From Gammaproteobacteria bacterium (GTDB taxonomy: Bacteria; Pseudomonadota; Gammaproteobacteria; JAJPIJ01), in NCBI GenBank assembly GCA_022071965.1, contig JAJVIQ010000004.1:62001-126000 (forward strand): a stretch of DNA of 64,000 nucleotides, in the 5' to 3' direction. The notes below the pieces were generated by a model. The model saw nothing but the letters and a program-made list of their open reading frames with translations. It made no database searches and was not told where the DNA came from. Positions within the stretch are counted from its first letter, which is position 1. Each line of letters begins with the position of its first letter. The position numbers and the translations under genes were made by a program. Of the stretch, positions 57,451 to 64,000 are shown one piece after another.

Positions 57451-58419
57451 ATGGGCACCAAGAGCTTCGACGTGTTTCCCGGCGGCGCGGACGGGCTCTG
57501 CGCGGCACATCAACTGCGGATGGTCTATCCGGTCGATGCCCGCCCCGTGACCGGGGTGCGGCGCGACACTCGCCTCCTCGAGCGCGTCGAGGCCGGCTAC
57601 GGCGACGCCATCACGGTCTTCAATCTCCCCATGGGGGAAAACCGCGTGGCGCTGAACCATCTGCTGCGACTGGGCGCGACGATCCGGTATTTCGACCATC
57701 ACTACGTCGGGGTGGAGAGCAAGCAGCCTGGCCTCAAGGCCATGGTCAACGGCGATCCGAGCACCTGCACCAGCGCCCTCGTCGATCGCTACCTGGGCGG
57801 GCAGCACCGTGCGTGGGCGGTCGTCGGTGCCTTCGGTGTCGGCCGCGACGAACTGGCCACGCAGTTGGCCGGCCCGCTCGCTCTGAAGGACGCGGCGCTC
57901 GAGAAGATGCGCGAGCTGGGCCTGTGCCTGAGCTATAACGCCTACGGCGAGCGGGAGGAGGACACGGTCGTCCACCCCGCGGAGTTGTACGGCCTGCTCC
58001 ATGATTACGCGGACCCCCTGCGTTTCGTCGCACGCGAACCGGCGTGCGGGCAGATTCGGGACGCGCGCGAGGCCGACGCTCGCGCGGTGGCCGACGTCGC
58101 GCCTCAGGCGGTCACGGATGAGGCGGCGGTGTACGTGCTGCCGGATGTGCCCGGCAGCCGGCGGGTACGCGGCGAAATGGCCCGCAGGCTCGCAAGCGAG
58201 CATCCGCATCGGGCGCACGCGGTGCTGGCGCCGAATTGCCGCGGTGGATACGCGGTGAGCGTGCACGCGCCAATGGCCCGGCCGCGCCACACGAGTGCCG
58301 ATGCCTTCTGCCGCCGATACGGCGGTAGCGGGGCGGAGGCCGCCGCAGGCATCGGCGACCTGCCGGCCGCGGATCTCTCGCGGTTCACCGGCGCGTTCAT
58401 GGTGGAGTACTCGCACTGA
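57451..58419 (+). CDS. DHH-family-like protein with altered first motif
   Basis: A 322-residue protein resembling a group of DHH phosphoesterase-like proteins. The second motif is intact (IRYFDHHYVG), and downstream blocks CTSALVDRYLGG, WAVVGAFG and LSYNAYGE fit. The first motif, normally NGDADG, reads PGGADG: the metal-binding Asp is Gly. Loss of that residue suggests a non-catalytic or altered protein. The ATG at 57451 has GAGGAGG five bases upstream, better than ATG 57325. No functional partner is apparent nearby. Confidence 0.72.
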   Translation: MGTKSFDVFPGGADGLCAAHQLRMVYPVDARPVTGVRRDTRLLERVEAGYGDAITVFNLPMGENRVALNHLLRLGATIRYFDHHYVGVESKQPGLKAMVNGDPSTCTSALVDRYLGGQHRAWAVVGAFGVGRDELATQLAGPLALKDAALEKMRELGLCLSYNAYGEREEDTVVHPAELYGLLHDYADPLRFVAREPACGQIRDAREADARAVADVAPQAVTDEAAVYVLPDVPGSRRVRGEMARRLASEHPHRAHAVLAPNCRGGYAVSVHAPMARPRHTSADAFCRRYGGSGAEAAAGIGDLPAADLSRFTGAFMVEYSH

Positions 58420-58441
58420 GCGTCGGCAGGGGGATGAGGTA

Positions 58442-58609
58442 ATGGAGGTAGTCTTCGCCGCCGAAAAAGCGGGCGCCCCGATTGTTGCCGCGTTGGACGA
58501 GATGGGCAGGTACGCCCGGCAGTTCCATCCGTGGCCTGCGTGGCACGGCAGTTCCCTTGCCTTCGAAAATGCATCGCTCCGGCGATCCCAGCCAGAGCGT
58601 GCACTATAA
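58442..58609 (+). CDS. Possible 55-residue small ORF
   Basis: An ATG at 58442, after GGGGGATGAGG, opens a 55-codon frame (begins MEVVFAAEKAGAPIVAALDE, ends QPERAL). It lies 22 bases after the DHH-like gene on the same strand. The product is not recognised. Codon choice looks plausible for the GC content, but no motif supports it. Confidence 0.3.
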   Translation: MEVVFAAEKAGAPIVAALDEMGRYARQFHPWPAWHGSSLAFENASLRRSQPERAL

Positions 58610-58629
58610 AGAAATCACTGCGACCCTTA

Positions 58630-59643
58630 TCAGATGTCCTTGAGGATATCCTGGCGGCGGGATTCGTATTCCTCCGGCGATATCAGTCCCTTCTTCTTCA
58701 GATCGTCCAGCGTGGCCAGTCGATCTTCGACGGATGCGCCCGAGGCGCCGCCCCCGGTCTCCAATTCCTTGCGCATGCGCGCCATCTCCTCGCGCATCTG
58801 GCGGCGCTCGGCGGCGGCGCGTGCCGCCTCGAGCTTCGCCGCGCGGCGCTCCTTCTCCAGCGCCGGCGGCAGACGGTTCTTCTGCCTCTCGACGTTGGCG
58901 ATGATTGTCGGCACGTCGAGGACCAGCCAGTCACCACGAACCTTGTTGCCCTGCTTCTTGAAGTCCACGCCCGCGATAGTGGAGATGGGCTCCGGCAGTT
59001 TGCCGACTTTGTTGCGGGACGCGGGCCGGAAATAGATCACGCGCTCGTCGATGGGGCAGTCACCGCAGCCGGCGGCCAGCGCCCGTTCCTTCTGGTTCTT
59101 GTCCATCAGAGGCTTGTGGACCTCGCCCAGGATCAGGTTGAGCTTTCCTTCGGAGTAAAAAACGCGCCCGGTGGAACCCATGACCTCCTTGGTGATCGCC
59201 CCTGGATGCCGGCCCGCAACCATGAAGATGATCTCCTCGTCGGGCTGCGCGCGGGCCAGTCCACGCGAGATGTGGGGCGCGAGCGTCTGAATCTCCCGCT
59301 CGCTGAACACCGGCAGTGCCTCGGTTTTCTCGACGATGACGCCGCCGGTGTGCTGCATGGTGATCATTCCGAGGACGGTCGCGACCTGGTCGGCGCCAAG
59401 CTCCGCCGGGTGATCGTTGACGGCGTCCCTGGCGGCGCCATCCTCCTGCTCGCGCTTGACGAGCTTCACGTACTGCTTGCCGCCCTGGAACAGGTAGGTG
59501 CCCTCGGGTTCCTTGCCCCCGAACAGGTCGGGCAGCAGATCGATCCCGTAGCCTGGCGCCGGGTGGGCGAGGAAGGCGGCAAACAATGCCATGGCGGCGA
59601 GGGGTCGGCAGCACCACGCACGAACGCTGGAAACTCGGGTCAT
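58630..59643 (-). CDS. Secreted protein with C-terminal SHOCT domain
   Basis: A 337-residue protein with a signal peptide (PLAAMALFAAFLAHPAPGYG), an unrecognised central region containing CGDCP, a coiled-coil stretch of Arg, Ala and Glu (about residues 265-290), and a C-terminal SHOCT motif (LATLDDLKKKGLISPEEYES). SHOCT domains are short helical tails for oligomerisation. I do not recognise the main domain. It may be a periplasmic or surface protein. Confidence 0.7.
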   Translation of the reverse strand: MTRVSSVRAWCCRPLAAMALFAAFLAHPAPGYGIDLLPDLFGGKEPEGTYLFQGGKQYVKLVKREQEDGAARDAVNDHPAELGADQVATVLGMITMQHTGGVIVEKTEALPVFSEREIQTLAPHISRGLARAQPDEEIIFMVAGRHPGAITKEVMGSTGRVFYSEGKLNLILGEVHKPLMDKNQKERALAAGCGDCPIDERVIYFRPASRNKVGKLPEPISTIAGVDFKKQGNKVRGDWLVLDVPTIIANVERQKNRLPPALEKERRAAKLEAARAAAERRQMREEMARMRKELETGGGASGASVEDRLATLDDLKKKGLISPEEYESRRQDILKDI

Positions 59644-59684
59644 TAATTTACGGATCCCCGGAGGTGGACATTTATGGGTTGCGG

Positions 59685-59690
59685 ATTATA
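59685..59690 (-). promoter_or_regulatory. -10 element for the SHOCT gene
   Basis: A perfect TATAAT on the minus strand lies 42 bases before the SHOCT-domain gene start. The matching -35 region is weak. Confidence 0.45.
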
Positions 59691-59850
59691 AACCTCAAAT
59701 CCCCCGAGGGGTTAGTGTGGCATCGGCCCGTCAAGTTCCCGGATTCCCGAGAACTTTCGTGCGGATCCGGGCGGCCATGGGTACGCGTACGAGTATCGGT
59801 GGAGGGCCTGCCGTGCGCAGCGCGCGGCGCAACGACGCAGGCCGCGGCGA

Positions 59851-61785
59851 CTACTCGAGCCCGAGGGCCTCCTTCAGCGGCCCCAGGTGCTGTTCGTAGT
59901 TCCGCCACCGCTGCGCCGAGCGGGTGTAGATGGGCTGGCGTACCTGCGCGATGCTGGCGGTCCGCACGTCGCGCTTCTGCTCGTGGAAGGCCAGGCAGCG
60001 CTCCTCCCAGGGGAGCCCGCAGGCGGCGACGAGCGCGCGCGCCCTCGCCTCGGGATTCGCCACCAGCTCCTCGTAGCTGCTGGTGTGGATCCTGCCCGGG
60101 AGTACCAGCTCCCAGTGCCGCATCATGCGCGCGTAGCGGTTGTACGTCTCGCCGATCTCCCGAAGCTCGTAGGAGTACTCGTGGCCCTTCTGGAACGACT
60201 GGAAGTAGATCGACAGGCAGGTGTCCATGGCGTCGCGCGTGCAATGGATGATCGCCGCCTTCGGAAACAGCGTGGCGATGAGGCCGAGATAGCGATAGTT
60301 GGTCGGCATCTTGTCGGTGATGCGCGGCGCCGTCGCCGAATGCCAGCGCAGCAGCTTCAGATACGGGTCCACGAGCGTGGCGGCGTTGGCGTTGTCGATG
60401 GCCGCGCAGCAGAATGGAAATCGCTCCGGAGTCCTGAGCAGCGCGTGCAGACCGTGGGCAAGGCGGGCGAAGTAGGCGAGCTCGCCGGCGCCGTGCACCG
60501 AGGGATGACTGGAGATGATCTGCTCGGTCAGCGTGGTGCCCGAGCGCGGCATGCCGACGATGAAGATGGGTACGTCGGAGTCCGAGCCGATGCCGCGGTG
60601 GCCGGCGAAATAGCGCTCGTCGAAGAAGCCGATGATCTCTTCCGTCAGCGCCGCCAGATCGGGCACGCTGCCGGTCAGCGCACGCCGGCGGATCGTGTTG
60701 CCGAGATGGTAGTGGCGGAACGCCTCGTCATATCGGCGGCAGTCGTCATGGGCCTTCCCCAGGGCGAAATGCAGCGCGGAACGGGCCGCATCGTCGAGAC
60801 CTTCGCTCGCGACCAGGCGCTCCATGGCGGCGATGTCCCCGGTATCGTCCTCGCGGAATTTCTTCGCGGAGCTCAGGCCGTACCACGCGCCCGCGGAGTC
60901 CGGGTCGCACTTCAATACCGTCCGGTAGGCCGCCTCGGCATCCTGGAGTCGGCCTGCCACCTCGAGCGCCCGCCCGAGGACCAGGTGCGCGGTTCGGCGG
61001 TGGGCGGGGTTCGTCGTCAACTGGCGCAGCAGCGGTATGGCCTTCTCGATCTGCCAGGTGTCCACGAGTGCCGTGGCCAGCCCCAGCTTGGCGTCCGGGT
61101 ATTCCGGTGCAAGCTCGAGAGCGCGGCGAAAGCTGGCGACGGCCGCCTCGTTGCGCTCCAGCGCCATCTGCACCTGGCCCAGCATGACGTGGCCGATCGC
61201 CAGATCGGGTCGGATGCGCAGGGCGTTCTCGAAGGCGATGGATGCCTGCTCCTGCACGCCCACGGCGCGCAGCACGATGCCGAGATTGTAATGGGCATCG
61301 GCGAAGTCGGGCTCGAGCCGCACGGCCTCCCGAAGGGCGTTCAGCGCCTCCTCGGACTTCCCCATCCGGAACAGGGTCTGTCCGAGATTGGCCCACGCCT
61401 GCGCGTACGCTGGCGCCAGCGCCAGCGCCTTGCGGAAGCAATGCTCCGCGGCGGCGAGGTTGCCGGTCGCCAGGTGGATGCTGCCGAGATCGTTCTGATA
61501 GTCGGCGTTGGCCGGCGCGAGATCGGCGGCCATGGCGAAGTATCGCTGGGCGGAGACGAGATCGTCCAGTTGCAGATGTACCCCGGCGACAGTGTGCGAG
61601 GTCTGCGCATCGGCGGGGTGCGCCTTCAGATGCTCGAGGTAGGCCTTCAGTGCGGGCTGCAGCGCGCCCTGCTGGTGCGCCCGCAGCGCGCGCCCCAGGG
61701 CGGAAGCGCCTGCCGCGGCCATCGGGCCGGAGGCCGGGGATGCCGAAGGGGTCGGGCTGTTTCGATTCCGCGTCTTCTTGGGCAT
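59851..61785 (-). CDS. TPR-sulfotransferase fusion protein
   Basis: A 644-residue protein with about nine tetratricopeptide repeats (roughly residues 30-330) followed by a sulfotransferase domain. The PAPS-binding loop is PIFIVGMPRSGTTLTEQIIS near residue 405, and a second conserved block is AAIIHCTRDAMDTCLSIYFQ. The TPR part probably holds the protein or sugar substrate. The start ATG 61785 follows soon after the porin terminator, and an upstream reading runs into that terminator. No promoter is clear. Confidence 0.85.
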   Translation of the reverse strand: MPKKTRNRNSPTPSASPASGPMAAAGASALGRALRAHQQGALQPALKAYLEHLKAHPADAQTSHTVAGVHLQLDDLVSAQRYFAMAADLAPANADYQNDLGSIHLATGNLAAAEHCFRKALALAPAYAQAWANLGQTLFRMGKSEEALNALREAVRLEPDFADAHYNLGIVLRAVGVQEQASIAFENALRIRPDLAIGHVMLGQVQMALERNEAAVASFRRALELAPEYPDAKLGLATALVDTWQIEKAIPLLRQLTTNPAHRRTAHLVLGRALEVAGRLQDAEAAYRTVLKCDPDSAGAWYGLSSAKKFREDDTGDIAAMERLVASEGLDDAARSALHFALGKAHDDCRRYDEAFRHYHLGNTIRRRALTGSVPDLAALTEEIIGFFDERYFAGHRGIGSDSDVPIFIVGMPRSGTTLTEQIISSHPSVHGAGELAYFARLAHGLHALLRTPERFPFCCAAIDNANAATLVDPYLKLLRWHSATAPRITDKMPTNYRYLGLIATLFPKAAIIHCTRDAMDTCLSIYFQSFQKGHEYSYELREIGETYNRYARMMRHWELVLPGRIHTSSYEELVANPEARARALVAACGLPWEERCLAFHEQKRDVRTASIAQVRQPIYTRSAQRWRNYEQHLGPLKEALGLE

Positions 61786-61885
61786 GTATCGAGCGAGGCC
61801 TTGCAGGCGCTGCGCGCGCGCATGCCTCAATGATACCTCAGCACGTGTCCCGCGGATTGATGTCAGCGTGCGCGCGCAGCGCAGG

Positions 61886-61920
61886 CAAAAAGAAAGGCGC
61901 ATCCGAAGATGCGCCTTTCG
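61886..61920 (-). terminator. Rho-independent terminator of the porin gene
   Basis: Arms 61893-61903 and 61908-61918 form a perfect 11-bp stem with a stable UUCG loop on the minus strand, followed by CTTTTTG. It lies about 40 bases after the porin stop, a textbook terminator. Confidence 0.92.
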
Positions 61921-61960
61921 ATACTACTGCCCGTTTCAGCCCTTGCGGGCCGTTGCGAAC

Positions 61961-63229
61961 TTACCAGGTCATGAACGCGCCAACGCTGAACGCATCGGCC
62001 TCGATCTCGGTGGAGGTCTGATCGCCAGCCACCGCGCTGTTCACTTCCTTGTCGATGTTGTTGTACTCGGCCACCAGCTTCAGCCAGGAGGTGAGGTCGT
62101 GGTACACACCGACGGTCCACATCTCGTTGGTGACGTCGTTGAACACCAGTGCTCCGGTGGAGTCCGTGTCGCCGTCCTGGCTGGATTCGCCATACGACAT
62201 GGCGACCTTGGTGCCCTGGCCGAAGTTGTAGGCGCCCTGGACATAGAAGCCGTCGTTATCGGCCGCGTTACAGGTGCCGGTAGCGATGACGCAATTGACG
62301 CCCTGAGACAGGATGCCGCCTGCGCTACGGCCGTCACCGAGGTTCTTCAGGCCGATGCCGAGCGCCTCGCCGGTGTAGTAATAGCCGGTCAGCGCGAAGC
62401 CCATGTAGCCGACCTCGCCGCCGACGTCCACGCCCCAGCTCGTCACGGAGTCGTTGGTGACGGTGTCGTCCATCTCCTGCCAGGTGCCGCCGCCCCACAG
62501 CAACAGGTTGCCGTTGGTGAAGCTGGTGGCATAGGAGACCTCACCCTCGAACTTCGGGACGCTGGTCTCGAAGTCGGCGCTGCCGGTCGGCTCCTGAGGA
62601 TCGAACAGGCCGACCTCCGCCTTGAAGCCGTTGATGCTCGGCGTGGCGTAGGAGAAGCGCGTACGGAACTCGGGATAGACGTAGCCGATGCCGATGCGGC
62701 CCAGGGTCGTGCCGCCGTTGTCGACGCCCAGCGGGTCACCGACGCCGAACAGGGTCTGGTCGTGCAGGATCGCCTGACGGCCGAAGAGGCCCAGCGTACG
62801 GCCGAAGCTCACGGTACCGAAGCTGCCCGCGACGTTGGCGACGACTTCACGCATGTCGATCGCGCTGCCGCCCTTGTCGTTGAAGGTGTGCTTGTCGCTG
62901 GAGGAGTCCGGCGCGAAGCTGATACGCGCGGTACCGGTCAGGCCATTGACCGTCGGGCTCTTGATGTTGGTCGAGAAGAACGCCGGCAGCAGGCCTTCCT
63001 GCAAGTGCGAGGAGGTGCCATTCGTGCCGTTGTCGGGCACCGTGGTGCTGACGCCACCAGCGGTCGTGGTGGTGGTCTCGAAATCGTAATAGTTGTAGAA
63101 GAGGTTGATGTTACCGTCGAAGCTCACTTCCCAGCCGTTGTCACCACCCACAACGACGACGGCCCCGGCCGAGGACGCCATCGTTGCAGCGGCGATGGCG
63201 GCTGCAATCTTGCTCATGCGAAATTTCAT
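61961..63229 (-). CDS. Outer-membrane porin
   Basis: A 422-residue Gram-negative porin with a signal peptide (IAAAIAAATMASSAGA) and a beta-barrel of alternating polar and hydrophobic strands, such as WEVSFDGNINLFYNYYDFE and GTVSFGRTLGLFG. It ends in a short strand (DAFSVGAFMTW), close to the usual terminal aromatic residue. The ATG at 63229 follows GGAGGAAC. Strong promoter and terminator suggest high expression. It is likely a general porin; ion preference cannot be read. Confidence 0.88.
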   Translation of the reverse strand: MKFRMSKIAAAIAAATMASSAGAVVVVGGDNGWEVSFDGNINLFYNYYDFETTTTTAGGVSTTVPDNGTNGTSSHLQEGLLPAFFSTNIKSPTVNGLTGTARISFAPDSSSDKHTFNDKGGSAIDMREVVANVAGSFGTVSFGRTLGLFGRQAILHDQTLFGVGDPLGVDNGGTTLGRIGIGYVYPEFRTRFSYATPSINGFKAEVGLFDPQEPTGSADFETSVPKFEGEVSYATSFTNGNLLLWGGGTWQEMDDTVTNDSVTSWGVDVGGEVGYMGFALTGYYYTGEALGIGLKNLGDGRSAGGILSQGVNCVIATGTCNAADNDGFYVQGAYNFGQGTKVAMSYGESSQDGDTDSTGALVFNDVTNEMWTVGVYHDLTSWLKLVAEYNNIDKEVNSAVAGDQTSTEIEADAFSVGAFMTW

Positions 63230-63264
63230 TGTTGTTCCTCCTAACGGAAGTTAACCCAGTAACG

Positions 63265-63282
63265 TTAAAGCTTAAGCTTTAA
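63265..63282. repeat. 18-bp perfect palindrome in the porin leader
   Basis: TTAAAGCTTAAGCTTTAA is a perfect palindrome 36-53 bases upstream of the porin start, within the predicted leader. It could be a regulator operator or a weak RNA hairpin. An AAGCTTTA copy recurs at the -35 region. Confidence 0.55.
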
Positions 63283-63363
63283 GCGCTTCCCCCTAACCTG
63301 CCCTGTGGGCTTCCCCGGAGCCGCTAGAGGTTCAAACGCGTATCCCTTGCGAGGACATCCGCG

Positions 63364-63392
63364 AATTTAGTGCATCGGCTGGACGAAAGCAA
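63364..63392 (-). promoter_or_regulatory. Sigma-70-type promoter of the porin gene
   Basis: On the minus strand TTGCTT (63387-63392) and TAAATT (63364-63369) are 17 bases apart, giving a leader of about 125 bases. Confidence 0.55.
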
Positions 63393-63795
63393 GCTTTAGC
63401 GCAACATATATTGGGTCGAGGTGGGGCCAAAAGTTGCGGCGATGCCACATACCGTACGGACATGTCGACCCTGCCTGGTGCGCGAGCAGTGGGTCAGCGG
63501 GGGGCGCGGGGACGGAGTTGCCCGGTCTTCGGCGAGCGGACCGGCGCGAGCGATGCGGCCGTGGCGACGGTCCGGACGGGGCCGAGGATCGACGAGGAGG
63601 CGCCGGTCCGGGGAAATCGCCCTGAACGGTCGTGGCCATATGGCCTCTAATGGCCATGCCGGGGGATGGAAAAGCTCGCGGGAAAAACTCCCGAGCTGCC
63701 CCGTCGATCTTATATGTGTGCCGCGTGATCCATTAAAGTCCCTGCCGTGGCGGGTGGCAGGGGCCACGACAGCGTGAGCGAGAGAGGAGGGCACG
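63393..63795 (+). other. Gene-free stretch upstream of the last gene
   Basis: About 400 bases without a supported gene. It holds small inverted repeats: GGCCATATGGCC near 63634, a TGGCCAT pair (63633 and 63651), and a hairpin at 63673-63697. A TTATAT near 63709 could be part of a promoter for the last gene, but no clear -35 is seen. Confidence 0.5.
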
Positions 63796-64000
63796 ATGAA
63801 GCAAGAGAGTCGGGCAGTGTGTGCGCTGCTGTCGGTGTGGCTGACCGCCGGGATGGCCTTGACGTCCGCCGTTCGCGCGGCGGATGCCGACGAGGTCGAG
63901 ATCCTGTTCGTCGGCGACCAGGGCCGCTCCGCGTGGGAGGGCGCCTCCCAGGGCCTGATCGAGGCCAACCTGCAGGGCAAGTTCCTCGGCAAGACCTTCA
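63796..64000 (+). CDS. Secreted protein, N-terminal fragment (cut by window edge)
   Basis: Sixty-eight residues are visible: a signal peptide (ALLSVWLTAGMALTSAVRAADA) and the start of a mature domain, VEILFVGDQGRSAWEGASQG then LIEANLQGKFLGK. The layout of a signal peptide followed by a Rossmann-like strand and GASQGLIEAN recalls periplasmic substrate-binding proteins, but the fragment is too short to name. GAGAGGAGGG precedes the ATG. The gene continues past the window. Confidence 0.6.
   Translation, partial: MKQESRAVCALLSVWLTAGMALTSAVRAADADEVEILFVGDQGRSAWEGASQGLIEANLQGKFLGKTF

Overview
The window is high-GC DNA from a denitrifying bacterium, most likely a gammaproteobacterium. The evidence is the order rpsB-tsf-pyrH-frr-uppS-cdsA-dxr-rseP-bamA-skp-lpxD-fabZ-lpxA-lpxB-rnhB-dnaE-accA-tilS, a divergent map-glnD pair, and a mutH gene. 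MutH is restricted mainly to gammaproteobacteria. The host is Gram-negative and synthesises lipid A. I saw no tRNA, rRNA, CRISPR array, insertion sequence or phage gene.

Layout. 0.1-1.5 kb: a CelD/BioF2-type acetyltransferase. 1.7-10 kb (minus strand): a nitrous oxide reduction operon in the order nosZ-nosR-nosD-nosF-nosY-nosL, with a terminator-like hairpin after nosZ. Its upstream region carries two FNR/DNR-type boxes shared with a divergent DUF2249 gene. A cysteine-free Crp/Fnr regulator of Dnr type lies next to it. 11.5-15.6 kb (minus): mutH, glnD and map. 15.7-36.5 kb (plus): the compact core block for translation elongation, isoprenoid and phospholipid synthesis, outer-membrane assembly, lipid A and DNA replication. 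Several of its genes overlap by four bases and start with GTG or TTG.

36.4-41 kb (minus) is the most interesting part. An L,D-transpeptidase and a DUF302 lipoprotein come first. They are followed, from a separate promoter candidate, by an ExbB/TolQ/MotA-like channel protein, a single-span partner with an unusual periplasmic domain, two tandem paralogous membrane-anchored proteins of unknown family, and a membrane FHA protein. I read this as a possible uncharacterised ion-driven envelope motor or force-transducing system. 41-50 kb holds respiratory and sensory genes: cytochrome b561, an ankyrin protein, a PQQ alcohol dehydrogenase with a lanthanide-type metal site, a diheme cytochrome c, an NtrB/NtrC-like pair and NDH-2. 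A 129-bp nested inverted-repeat element sits at 50.1 kb.

50.3-64 kb: a GumN/TraB protein, a TolC-adaptor-RND efflux operon of the heavy-metal class that lacks the copper-type methionine triad, a degenerate DHH-family protein, a secreted SHOCT-domain protein, a TPR-sulfotransferase fusion, a porin with a clear promoter and terminator, and the start of a secreted protein cut by the window edge.

All functional calls come from reading motifs and gene context. No database search was run.
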